A DNA stretch of 64,000 bases from Pseudisothecium myosuroides (taxonomy: Eukaryota > Streptophyta > Bryopsida > Hypnales > Lembophyllaceae): positions 41,693,724 through 41,757,723 of the forward strand of contig OX637287.1 of the NCBI GenBank assembly GCA_951799445.1. Direction: 5' to 3'. Below the pieces are notes generated by a model. That model did no database searches. It saw only the letters and a program-made list of their open reading frames with translations, and was not told the DNA's origin. The translations under genes and the position numbers were made by a program. Of this stretch, positions 47,169-58,789 are shown in pieces (positions within the stretch are counted from its first letter, which is position 1; every line of letters starts with the position of its first letter).

Positions 47169-49190
47169 GTCACTACCTCAGTTCATAATAACGATGAATA
47201 GCCCAAGAGTTTTTGCGAATTACAGAATTGCGGCCATGAATACGAGCCCCCTCACAGAACCATGAGACCATTTTCGGTGCATCTCCTGGAAACTACAATT
47301 CATTTCTGCAGTCTACACTTACGTGCTTTTTCTCATTTCAGCATATCCCCCTACAACAACTACGGGAAATTTTGTGTAGCTTCTAGTATCCTATATTCAA
47401 GCCGCTCTCTGTATTCCTAATTTGATGTGGCATTGAAGGTTAGAGGTTCAGTAGAAGCCTTCTGTCTCGAGACCTTCATGCTATTAGTCATAGTGTTTAA
47501 TCCCAGCCATTCGTAACAAAAAAAACACTGAAACCGTATCATTTCTGTGTCTATCCCTATTTAGACCTCTACTTCAGTAAAGGTTTCACCACTTTCCTAA
47601 TCTTAGTATTAGGTGCAAACTTAGACTTCAGGAAACATAAAAATCATACCGTTCCAACCATACTTCAAAGATAACAATCCAAACAATTCCAAGCGCCACT
47701 TCAAAATGAAATGAAGACTCACATTCTAAGTTGCCTTAACCATGATCGTCACTTTCTGTACCAACTTACGTGCAAAAATTGTTTGAGTAAGATACTACCT
47801 ATTTCTACTAAGTTCAGACATGAGAAGACGGTCAAGGCAATTCCTGCTGTCGTGGCCTTCCGTTACTATCATCTAGCAAATAGAAACTACTATACTCAGC
47901 TCCGTGCACACCAACTACCATGCATAACCCCTAGCACACAGAAGACTGATGCTCAGGTAACGGTCCACTCTATGCACCCTCGAATGCAAAGAATATAATT
48001 TTCAGTCCTATACGTCTCCCTCTTATTTTGTGCATAAGGAACTCGTAAACCCGACAGAAATTCTAAGAGTAAGGCTCCTATTTGTTCTACTTACTGTGTG
48101 TGGTACTTACTCAGGACAAAAGATGCGAATTTTACAAAGTTCACGATATCCCTTCAAAAACAATTAGAAATATTGTTGCTGCACATCCTAGTAGGACATT
48201 CAAGAAATAAAGGATATATTACACATTCCCGTCAAACACTAAGGAATTCAATCAAGAGTATGCAAGACTAGTTTGCATCAAAAGACTGGACTTCCCTATT
48301 TACTTCTAGTAAACGGTCGAGGGACATTCTTTAAAATGAAACCAATGAGTGACCAAGGACATGCCTGCCAACAAATTAGTGACCAAAGGCGAACCGGTTT
48401 CCATCCTTTTGGTCTTGAAGACGATGTTGAATCTCTTAGAACTTGAAATTCATAATTCGATAAGCCCGAGCAACGCACTTGAAATTCATAATTCGATAAG
48501 CCCGAGCAACGCACTTGAAATCCGCTCCTGATCGAATTCCCCGACTGCAATTTCACCTCAACCTGTGCATGCGATGTAAGCGACACCACCGACGAATAGC
48601 TTGAGGGACACGCCAGGGAAGTTCTACTGCGCTCACCAATATAGGATGTCATCCGCTAACTCTGCAGGGTGGCCATAATTTTGCTCAGTCAGTCATGTAT
48701 TACTAGTTTTTCTTTTCGACGGTGTGCATGTCCTCACTGGATTGATTCCTCCAACTCACAACAGAGTACAAACATTATAGTTCAGAAGCAATGTAGTGAG
48801 CTAGCTTCATGTCACTACAAATTTTGCTATATTTTCTGAGATACGCTGACATATGTGCATGCCATAAACCTTCAAATGACAGTGAAAACGCACAAACATT
48901 CGCACAATTGAAAAGAGTCAAACAACAATCCCACATATGCACACGCTGTTCAAAGTTACATATTACATTATGAGCAACTTTGTCGCTGACAATGTCACAT
49001 GGCGGATTTGCACTTCTGTGCAATTTCTCTCGAACTGTACATGCCCTCTAATCTGTCATTATTCTACCGCCTGGAATATGTCGTCAAACTACTTTCTGAC
49101 TTCCAATGTAGTGCAAACGCAGATGCAAATGCACCAGCATTCCCTCGACACACGGCTCCAGCCTATGGGATGGAATGGTCTGTTACTAGC
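47169..49190. other. Region upstream of the CACTA transposase
   Basis: Presumed 5' part of the mobile element with no recognised gene. A perfect 36-bp tandem duplication lies at 48,441-48,512 (unit begins ACTTGAAATTCATAATTCGA). Confidence 0.5.
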
Positions 49191-49353
49191 ACTAGAAGGA
49201 ATCTGCGTTGAACTCAACAAAAACTACCCCACATGTTTGTTGAGTCCAACGCATAATCTGTGTTTTTCTGCGCTGAAAAACGTAGATTTTGTGTTGGACT
49301 CAACAAACACGTGGGGTAGTTTTTGTTGAGTTCAACGTAGATTTCTTCTAGTG
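49191..49353. mobile_element. CACTA-type foldback MITE (163 bp)
   Basis: It begins CACTAGAAGGAATCTGCG and ends with a near-exact reverse complement (CGTAGATTTCTTCTAGTG). The arms pair over about 75 bases. Each arm carries two nearly palindromic words, GTTGAACTCAAC and GTTGAGTCCAAC. The flanking triplets are TAG and TGG, a 2/3 match to a 3-bp target duplication. It differs in end sequence from the CACTA MITE at 542-744. Confidence 0.85.
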
Positions 49354-49356
49354 TGG

Positions 49357-49549
49357 ACCACAGAATGGTAGATTTTGCAGCATGAAGACTAACCAATGCC
49401 ACCTTCCCAAGTGTCCTCATGTTAGAAGTATACAAGTAATTTATCCAATTCTCTGCGGTATACTCCGTCAACCACTCCAGCATCACGTGGAGCAATTCCT
49501 CCCCGCGGTTGTATTTCTCCTTCTTCCTCCTCTCTCTTTGAAACGGCAC
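49357..49549 (-). pseudogene. Exon-like ORF cut by a CACTA MITE
   Basis: A minus-strand frame with protein-like composition (EELLHVMLEWLTEYTAEN, MRTLGKVALVSLHAAK) runs up to the MITE at 49,191-49,353. If the MITE and one flank triplet are removed, the frame continues about 30 codons to a TAG. No family recognised; it may be part of a mobile element's second gene. Confidence 0.35.
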
Positions 49550-50058
49550 CGTTTGTTATGTAGGTTGTCCACGTTTTGTACTGTAGTTGTGCACGTTATA
49601 AACATTTCTTTCGTTGACTATAGGTATTGCATGTCTATCTATCGGACACTAAGAAAACAGAGCAAGCCCTGCAAGCACAGATGACAGAGTATTCGAGAAT
49701 TACCTTCGTGGATGTTTTCTGGAAGGTCCTCTTCATCACTACTTCAACCTAGAGTTTTTTCTCTTCCCTTTGTCGAGAACACACTTCCCACTGTTGGAGG
49801 ACGAGAACTACAGGTTTATAAAAAGGCAGTATTCAGAAGTCCGGCCACACTGTCCACTGACACTAACATTTCTACGACACATGAAATATAGCAACGCCTC
49901 TATCGTCGTTGCTTAATAGTTCCACACATATTGCAAAAGGACTAAGTGATGTAACTATTGGTATTCCTGACTAGTGCTCGTCCTGTACTCCATGTCTGAG
50001 AGGTAAGGGAAGTGATGAAAGACAAACAAAGAGTGCAGTTTTCAAATTATAATGAACT

Positions 50059-52430
50059 TTGTGGACAAAGCTATGGAGAACCATCTTCCGCAGAGAGTAT
50101 CAGAAAATAGAGCATGGTCATGAACTTACCGGCAAGGAGAAAGCGGTCACTTATACTGCCGCAGGTGAACCGTGTGTTGTACAAGTGCCTGTACAACGTG
50201 AAGGGAAGACGTCAGGGAATTGTGCACTGAGAATTGCAGAGTACACAAGAGCATGAAGCATTCATTGTGTATTCGCATTGCCGGCCCCTCGGATGCATAG
50301 CAGAATAGCAAGTTAATTTATTTTCCCGACTTAAGAAGGTCTCAAAGAAAATCCAGACGTCATAGAAGACCGACGAGTTATTCAAAGAAATTTTTACAGG
50401 GGCGAGGCCAATTGTCACTGCTGTCCACTGCTTCGAAGAACTATACATGAGCGGAACTCCAGCAGTAGTTCTGCCAATCAACTTGCTTCAGAAAGTGTGC
50501 ACGGTCCTTCCACGCAAAGAAACTTGTAGAGAAATAGTGCAATTCTGGTTCAGAATGTATGAAACGGAGATAGACATGAAAATGTGGATTTCAGGACAAT
50601 GTCTCTAGGCAGTTCATCTGAGCTGACTGCGTATAATGTGTGTGTGATAGTGTAAGAATGGACGGGTGAAGTGAGTTGCAAATAACTACTGATATGAAAA
50701 TCAAATTGTCATCATGCACGTGATTGTCACTTTGCTAACGGAGATTGCCATATCAGGCATTCATGGTGTTGTGTGCAACAACGGAAAGTAAGTCGACAAG
50801 AGGGAAGTGACATACCTTCATGGGTTGATGGAGACGGCTTGCTTCTTGTGCAGAGTCCATAGGGGGAGTTAAATAGCAGCCGCAACTGCTGTTGTTGTTG
50901 ATTTGTGGCACATTGTAAGAGGACCATGCCCATCAGTTGTTGCGCTGTTCCACAGGTTTTTTCCCACGCATAGATGTGCTTGCTAATTGTAGAAAAATTG
51001 CCCGCAACTTCGGGAGACTGAACATATAGACGTGATTTCCCCACAAAATGCCAGAAGTCAGTGCCTACGAAATGAAGCGCCTCTGAACAATTCGAGAAAA
51101 TCACTTTGTACTCAAATAGCTTTGCGGTCCAGGGGAATCCGTGTAAGTTCTCAGAATCTCACCTTTGTTTTGTGTAGGAATTTCATTTGCCGTAGTTTAC
51201 TTCAGACGTAGCAAAAAATCAGAGCTCAGAAAATCCGTGTCACAGCGGACGTTACATTCGGAGCTGATGGCATTCCACGCCTCTCGGAATTAATTGTCCA
51301 GAAAGCGGTGAGCATCCAGAATTTCTAAAAACGTTGAGCAAAGGAACGGTGACGCGGCTCTGCATGCGCAGCAAAGGCGACCTACGATGTCAAGGGAATG
51401 CAGTGCTCACAAATGCACTCCTTGAATATCTCTTGATTCCCAGAGTTGCGAATACAATAGTGCATTTGCAAACTCAGGTTAGAAAGCCGGCCGATAAGGA
51501 AATAGGTTTTTTTTTAAAGTCCCTGTTAAGGCACGAATCCCGGAGCAATGAACTGTCGTCTACGTAAGGGATGAAAATCGTCCACCGGCGAGCTTCACGG
51601 TGCTAGTCATCCGTGAGGTTCTACATGAAAGGAAGTGTTTGGACATTGCGCCCAAGTGCGCAATTTTGCGAAGTGTTAATTTGCGTTTTCTGATTTCTAT
51701 GGCAAACCTTCATGACGGAAACTAAATCGCGGTTGCGTGGGAAATCACAAGTACGAGTTCCAGAATTCTAAGGCATTGTTGGATGCGGCACTCACTCTGC
51801 AGACTGGGAGGCTGCCGACGCCTACTTCATCAGTGTCTTTCACAATAGGAAGTAAGGACGGAGATATTGAAGAGATGAAGCTACGAAACCCTGTGGAGAG
51901 GAGCAGCGCAGCGACGGCAGCCGCTGATGCCGAAGCGACCAATGTACAGGCGCTGAGCATTGTAAAACCTCGCGGAGTCTATTGGCGAAAGGAAGCGGGT
52001 GCTTCGTGCATGCAAGTAGGTTGAAGTCGTCGCCACCAAAACGAGGGACACTTCCAAGGAAGATAGCGATACAGCAGCTGACACTGACGAAGATTTTGTC
52101 GAAGGAAGTACAACGGCAAATTTGTCAGAGGAATTTGAAATAGAGGACGCGGAGGACTCCGACGAAGAGGAGTATGAAGACAGTGACGCTGAAACAGAGA
52201 ACACAAAGGAAAAATGCTATCAAGAAACACCTGAGTCGAAGGCATCAGTAGATGAAGTTGTGGTTGCATTTGCGGGTGACCCTTACTGTGTTTTGAATCC
52301 TCGTGAGGCAGAGCAGTCATTCCCCGCAAAGTCTGGAAAGGGAGGAGGAGCAGCAACCTTGAAGAAAAGCCTGAAGGTACTATTTCTTTCAGTCGCTGTA
52401 ATTATGGAATGTAGTTATGCCTTGCGTTAG
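50059..52430 (+). pseudogene. Series of plus-strand exon-like segments, unknown gene
   Basis: Several separate open segments have protein-like composition. They are 50,059-50,256; 50,366-50,608 (80 codons, with TGARPIVTAVHCFEELYMSG and EIVQFWFRMYET); about 51,334-51,480 followed by a GT donor; 51,737-52,024; and 52,020-52,430 (an acidic stretch, FEIEDAEDSDEEEYED, ending at a likely donor AAG|GTACTA). Upstream of the 80-codon segment the same frame stays coding-like but is broken by TAG at 50,363. I recognise no family. Proximity to the divergently oriented CACTA transposase suggests a second element gene, but a decayed host gene is possible. Exon joins are not fixed. Confidence 0.35.
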
Positions 52431-52739
52431 TATTTGTACGTATTAAGCGGTGACTCTCTTTTGATTCGGCCGGCGCCGAGTGGTACAAGTGCCAGCCATA
52501 GTGGGAACCCATTTTCATGAGGCATTGTCCAAGGCGGCATTTTAAGAAAAATATTTCTGATGAAGACAGCTCAGGACGAAGTTGACGTGGTAATTGTATG
52601 GATCTTGAATTGTGTCTGAGTTTTTTGGGACAATTTTACGGGTCTAGTTTCACGTCTCAGTACTTCTGTTAGCACGGGAAGAGCCTTATCTGAACATTTG
52701 GAGTTCTGAATATCAAATTGAAATGTCAATTGGTTCCAT

Positions 52740-54013
52740 TGCCCTCTAGCAGGCAAGCTTCATTATGGACACCTCCGAAGTAAAGAAACGCTAGAAAGAA
52801 GGCTTTGAGATGTGGACGATGGGTAAGAAGTCGAGAAGGAAATCCAGCTCCACAAACAGAATTGTGTCAGTTGACTATGTGAATGAAAATGAGGTGCTTG
52901 CAACAAATAAGCCTAGCCCAACACGTCGGGTGGTAGAGATGTCGACGAATATCAGTCGGCCAAGTAAATGAGCAGTTGTTCAAAAAAAAAAAAAGTAGAA
53001 GTGGAACAAAAAAGGACACTGGAGCGGAAGGAACCGTCAATATCACGGAGAAAGAATACCAAATGCTCCTCAGTTTGCAGCACAAGTCAACCCCAACGGT
53101 GACGGGAATTCCCAATGACGGTGAGATTCATGGAATAATGTAATGCGAATGTGCAATCAATAGTGAATGTAGGTTTCTTTAGCATGACGAAGAGAAAATG
53201 CACGATATGTTTGAAATTCGGAGGGGGAGTCCATGTGTCCGGGAAATGTGAAAAGGACCTTCAAATTGTCGAGGGTTCTTTAGGAACTTGTTTTTGTGGT
53301 AGGCCGGGGAGGTACTAGCAGTGGGAGCCTTATACTTTGTGGACAGTGAAGCCACGAAGTGTTTTTGTTTAGCAAAATATGTATAGTGAAGTGGGAGTGA
53401 CAGCCACTTAGGCAGTAGGCTTGTGCAACCCTCAGTAAAATAATTTAGAAGAAGACAGCTTAGCACCGATGCAGTGACTCGTATGTACGTATATACATAA
53501 ATCGATTATCGTTAATTTTAGATATGCCTGTTAGAACTCAACAAATGTGGGGGGGTTACCTTCATTTCGGGAGGAGTGGCTGTGCCGAAGCCGAATGAGA
53601 AGAAATGCTTTCCATTCATACCTTGTTGACAGAAAGCGTGTGTAGTGGATTGCAGGGTCTTGTTCGTTTGACGTGGTCATTGTTGTCGTTCGATTTGTGC
53701 ATATGAGAATGGAAGGTCTCAAGTAAGGGATGACAGTGTTCTCTCCAAGGAACCTTCGTGCCTTGCTGATGACCAAAGTGATCGTCAGAAGAAAAGGGTA
53801 GGACCTGGGAGTACATGTGGGAAATAGTTTGAAGACAACATCGACAAACGACAGCGTGAGAAGGGAAAAAAGGGAGTTCAGTCACTACCTTTGCTTGCGG
53901 ATGAGGTTGACCATGAAGATGGCATTCGTGTGAAGGGAAAGCGCAAGAAAGGAACACTGCTGGAGACCGAGGAGGAACATGTATCCAACAGTGATTTTGA
54001 GAAGCCACCAAAG
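52740..54013 (+). pseudogene. Further plus-strand exon-like segments, unknown gene
   Basis: About 52,751-52,977 encodes a basic stretch (MGKKSRRKSSSTNR) with a TAG at 52,792-52,794 inside the otherwise open frame. After a 13-base poly-A run near 52,980 a frame reads KKDTGAEGTVNITEKEYQML to a donor near 53,117. About 53,830-54,013 encodes DNIDKRQREKGKKGVQSLP and VKGKRKKGTLLETEEE, then a donor after CCAAAG. Lysine- and glutamate-rich composition continues that of the preceding segments, so these probably belong to one gene. Family unknown. Confidence 0.35.
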
Positions 54014-54349
54014 GTATGCGATGTCAAAGACTTGTGTTGTAGGAATAGTTGAGAGAATGGAAAGCTTCTATAGCATGGAGATGGAGGTCACTGACTTCCT
54101 TTCACTGTGAATTTGTAGAAATGTGCATGTGGCCCTTGTCTAGGGTTGTCTTGTCTGACACGTTTTTGGGTTTTGGTGTCGTGTTGGACGTCTGACGTCG
54201 CGTGTCGTATAGGACAACTTGACGGATGGGCGTCGCACCTCGTCGCATAAGGGTAAAAATTTTTACCCCATGGTAACTCGATGTCACCTACGTGGCAGTC
54301 TCTAAAAATTGATGTAGCAATTCAAAACCACGTCAGCATAGGTGACTAC
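54014..54349. other. Boundary between the gene-like block and satellite DNA
   Basis: No gene recognised. A short inverted pair, GGTAAAAATTTTTACC, lies at 54,251-54,266. Confidence 0.4.
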
Positions 54350-54496
54350 GGGTGGGGGCGCATGAAGGTCAAACTTAGGCGACTGCGGGTCCAAATTTTA
54401 GGGCGACTTCGGGTTTAAAAAGTAGGGCGACTTCGGATTTAAGAGCGACCTCTAGTCTTGGGCGACCTTGGGTCTTGGGCAACCTCGGGTGGGCGA
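54350..54496 (+). repeat. Short outlying array of the GCGACCTC satellite
   Basis: GGGCGACTTCGGGT, GGGCGACCTTGGGT and GGGCGACCTC occur several times within about 150 bases, the same words as in the long array at 58,790-60,670. It abuts the truncated left side of the TTAA-family element that follows. Confidence 0.8.
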
Positions 54497-56157
54497 CCTC
54501 TTTGTTGCAATTGGCAAATAATGCTCAAAACTGCCATTTTTGGTGCAAAGAACAAAAAATTCAAAAATAGTATTTTTTTTGCATATATAACCGTAGGATC
54601 TTGCAATAGAATAGTATAAAAATGTGTGGAAAAAATTTCAGACATTTTCACCACATAGATTACAAGATAAATGAGTTCAAAGTGAAGAAATCATATTTTA
54701 AGGCACAATAGTTTAACCCCTAAGGATCCAAGGGGGGGTGTTCTTTCAAAATGGGCCAAAACTGCCAACAACTTGAGCCATTTTTTTGATCCATTTTTTT
54801 TGAGATCGGATATAATGTAACAGTAGGATCTTAAAGTTAACATTGAGAGTGAGCACCTCAAAAAATTTCAAATTATTTGACCGCATGGTTTAGGAGATAT
54901 TTAATTTTGAAGTTTTATTTGGGTTAATGGATATACAGGGCAGCTCACTTTGAAGGAGCATATTTTTGTGAGAGTATTTCAAAATGATGCCTTTTTGTGC
55001 TCATTGAAAGATAAGAGAGTTGAAAATGTACATGTACAATTTCATAACATTCCAAGAATTTTACAATTCATGGTGAAGCTTGCAATGCACAGTGGACACT
55101 GAAATTTGAGTAGTGTTTGCAAGAGAAAAAAGAATGGGACACTTGTCTTCTCCTTGAGCTCCTTGGATCTAAACTTTTCAAGGTGGATCTGACCTTTATG
55201 AGGTGGGAAAGAAGCTCATTGGTTGGTTGACTTTTTAGTCCATGCCCAAATCGAATACAAAAAAACGAATTGTAAATTAGACTACACTGCTAAGCTTTGA
55301 AAAATTCCACAAGGCGGAGTTTAACTCAAAATTTGATGAAACCACTGCCATTGGATTTGTAACAAAGTCTATTTTTTTAAAATAAAATTTATTTTTCAAA
55401 AAACTCAAACTATGAGAATGGGCAGCTCAAAAAACAGGGGCAGCGACCAAAAAATGGTCACTTGGGTCCTTAGGGGTTAAGAGACTTTAAATCTTCTGAA
55501 CTTTAAAAGTTTGCACTATAGATCTTGAATTAATTTTTTTTTCATCATTCAAAATTGAGTTGAAGATATAAAAGAAATTAAAATTACAAAAGTATTGTGG
55601 TTTTCATTCGTTAAAAAATTATTAAGTAGAAGAAGGTACGTCATAGAGGGAAAAACTAAATCATTAATAGCTCTAAGATGGAATTAAGCCACACTAATCC
55701 CAATGGTGAGATTATTTTAAAAATAAAAATTAATTTTGTAAAATTCTTTATTTGAATTTTTTTAAATTGAGCCCAATTACAAATTTTATATCTAATTTTT
55801 CTAAAATGATACTATAATTGCCCACAAGACAGGATGCTTCATAACCTTCGCATCATCCATCCAAATGAAATGAATCAAAGTATCACATGTAGACAAAAAT
55901 ACAATCTATGAGAAAAAAAATATTAATTTTTATTTCAAATTTTTGTAGATTTGTTTTTGCCTACCTAATTTTGATCTAGGCTTATTGTGATAGAACTCTT
56001 GGTGTTGGTCACCAATTAAAATAAAAATTACATTCTCAAAAAGCTAATAATTTTTTTTCTCTTATGAAAAAGTTTCAAAAAGTTTCATTAGAAATTGACC
56101 ATATAGGAACTTGCCAAATCCATTTTACCTCTTGCGAAGATAATGAGACTTTAGGGG
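54497..56157 (-). mobile_element. TTAA-bounded element, copy E, split by a younger insertion
   Basis: The left part (to 54,712) matches the left side of copies C and G (CAAAACTGCCATTTTTGG, CGTAGGATCTTG, TGTGGAAAAAATTTCAGA). It lacks the outer 38 bases and its TTAA. The right part resumes at 55,481 with CTTTAAATCTTCTGAACTTT and ends GACTTTAGGGG before TTAA (56,158-56,161). Summed without the insert it is about 890-905 bases, near the full-length class. The insert is the element at 54,717-55,476. Confidence 0.75.
54717..55476. mobile_element. TTAA-bounded element, copy D (760 bp), nested in copy E
   Basis: CCCCTAAGGATCC follows TTAA (54,713-54,716) and GGGTCCTTAGGGG precedes TTAA (55,477-55,480). 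Removing the element with one TTAA restores continuity of copy E as judged against copy G. It has no transposase frame. Confidence 0.85.
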
Positions 56158-56206
56158 TTAACACCCTATCAATGTATTATTTATCAAGAAGATTTTGAAA
56201 TTTTAA

Positions 56207-56850
56207 CCCCTAAATTCCCAAGGCCTTTATTGAGCTTCTAGGAATTTGCTCTAAATTGAACAAAAAGCCAATATTTTGATAAGTTGTATCAATTTTTTTA
56301 AAATTGTAATTGTATAAATTCAAACTAGACATGTTAGAGATCACATAGGAAAATAAAATACAACAATATCACTTATGAATTGAAAGATTATAATGTTTGA
56401 ACACGAGGGTGTTAAAAATGCAAAAATGACTTGAAGTCTTTCAACCCTCTTTTCACATGCCAAATCAAAAAAGTTGGTCACCTAGAAAATATGAGGTTAA
56501 AGGACCTAATATGCGTAACTCCAATCAATTTATGGCTTCTCAAAATCTACTCTACAATTTTTTTAAATGAATTTCTAAGGTGATTTTTTCTCCAAGATCT
56601 AGTGTATTTGAGGCTCATTTCCAAGAGCCCTCAACACTATGGAAAGTCAAGATTGCAATCGGTACCCTTGTACAAAATCTTGATGAGAAAAATCATAATC
56701 AATCATTTGCAAAATCAGATTTTTGATGCTAAATTAGACTTCTAAAAGAATTTAACAAAAATATAAACTACTAAAAAAAAACTTGATTAGGTTTTATTTA
56801 ACTTCAAAATATCGTCGACACCAAAATTTGGTGCCTCGAGCATTTAGGGG
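56207..56850. mobile_element. TTAA-bounded element, copy F (644 bp)
   Basis: TTAA at 56,203-56,206 is followed by CCCCTAAATTCCC; CATTTAGGGG is followed by TTAA at 56,851-56,854. Only the outer 9-10 bases pair perfectly, and the interior is not clearly alignable with copies A, B, C and G. It lies 45 bases from the end of copy E. Confidence 0.55.
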
Positions 56851-56859
56851 TTAATATGG

Positions 56860-58310
56860 AGTACATAAATAAAGTTTTATGTCAAAACATCCCCATTTGA
56901 ATTTTTCTACTCTCCAAGCATCATCATACTCATGTATTATTTATCATCATCTAAAACTTAAGAATTCGAGGAAAGAGGTTTAAATTAAAACTTTCCCTTT
57001 TGATTTATGCAAATCTCACATATCCTATTGGTGTGTTATATATGAAGTGGGTTTTAAAGTACAAAATAATGGATAGAGATTTTAAAAAGAACTTCTTCAT
57101 TTGAATTTCTCTATTCTCAAAGAATCATCATATTCATATATGATTTACTATCTTGATTTAAAACTTAAAAAGTAAAGGCAAGAGATTTAAATAAAAACTT
57201 CCCCTCTTGATTTATGAAGAAAATAATGTCAAAGAATCATCCTAATGGTGTATTATTTGTGAAGTAGATTTTAAAATATAAAACAATGGATGGAGATTTA
57301 TGGAAGAACTTCCTCATCTGAATTTCTCTATTCTCCAAGCATCATTGTATTCATATATTATTTACCACCTTCACCCAAATTTTCAAAATTAGAGGAAAGA
57401 GATTTAAATTAAAACTTTCCCTTTTGATTTATGCAAATCTCACATATCCTATTGCTGTTTTATATATGAAGAAGGTTATAAAATACAAAATAATGGATAG
57501 AAATTTTAAAAAGAACTTCTTCATTTGAATTTCCTCTATTCTCAAAGCATCATCATATTCATATATGATTTATCATCTTGATTTAAAACTTAAAAAGTAA
57601 AGGCAAGAGATTTAAATAAAAACTTCCCCTCTTGATTTATGAAGAAAATAATGTCAAAGAATCATCCTAACGGTGTATTATTTGTGAAGTAGATTTTAAA
57701 ATATAAAACAATGGATGGAGATTTATGGAAGAAATTCCTCATCTGAATTTCTCTATTCTCCAAGCATCATTGTATTCATATATTATTTACCACCTTCATC
57801 CAAATTTTCAAAATTAGAGGAAAGAGATTTAAATTAAAACTTTCCCTTTTGATTTATGCAAATCTCACATATCCTATTGGTGTGTTATATATGAAGAGGG
57901 TTTTAAAATACAAAATAATGGATAGAGATTTTAATAAGAACTTCTTCATTTGAATTTCCTCTATTCTCAAAGCATCATCATATTCATATATGATTTATCA
58001 TCTTGATTTAAAACTTAAAAAGTAAAGGCAAGAGATTTAAATAAAAACTTCCCCTCTTGATTTATGAAGAAAATAATATCAAAGAATCATCTTAATGGTG
58101 TATTATTTGTGAAGTAGATTTTAAAATATAAAACAATGGATGGAGATTTATGGAAGAACTTTTCCATCTGAATTTTTTTAATTCACCAAGCATCATTGTA
58201 TTCATATATTATTTACCACCTTCACCCAAATTTTCAAAATTACAGGAAAGAGATTTAAATTAAAACTTTCCCTTTTGATTTATGCAAATTTTAAAGAGTC
58301 ATCCTAAGAC
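56860..58310 (+). repeat. AT-rich satellite, period about 425 bp, about 3.4 copies
   Basis: The phrase ACTTCCCCTCTTGATTTATG recurs near 57,197, 57,621 and 58,047, a 424-426-bp spacing. Each unit splits into two related halves of about 212 bp, one with CTTCCCCTCTTGATTTATG and one with CTTTCCCTTTTGATTTATG. Adjacent units differ by scattered substitutions only. Confidence 0.85.
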
Positions 58311-58789
58311 CTAAGGGTATATTATTTATGAAATGTATTTTAAAATTCAAAATAATGCTTGGAGGTTTATAGAAGTACTTTCCCATTTGATTAATTTTTT
58401 ATCAAAGAATCATAGTCAAATAAACAAAAAACAAGCGTATAGTAGCATATTCCCCTTTCCACAAAATTTGAATGTTTAATGGAAATTGAGACCCTATCAT
58501 CACATTTATCAATTGGAGTGAATTTATAGATCAATATACTTGTGGTGTGATTCAAGCCCTACTAATGACAATCCAAAGTGACCAAATTATAAGAAGAATT
58601 TTAATATTTAATAAATGAGATTAGGTGTCTAAATATTGAATTCTAATCTCATCTAGCTACAATTAGTTATCTACTTATTTCACCTAACATAGAATTACAT
58701 TAATATGCCTTGAAAAATAACGCATGTACAATTTATCATAATTAAGCAGGCTATTATTATATTTGATCTCCCTCCAAAATGCCATGCTT
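58311..58789. other. AT-rich intergenic DNA between two satellites
   Basis: Contains the fading end of the 425-bp satellite (to about 58,400), then nothing recognised. Confidence 0.5.

Noticed and set aside
40944..49353. A complete CACTA element from 40,944 to the MITE end at 49,353
   Set aside because: End sequences match only in CACTA plus a few bases, and the flanking triplets (CTT and TGG) are not duplicates; the right-hand structure is a self-contained MITE.
53636..53647. GTGTGTAGTG as the other CACTA end
   Set aside because: The flank (GAT) does not match CTT at the 40,944 end, and coding-like sequence continues past it.
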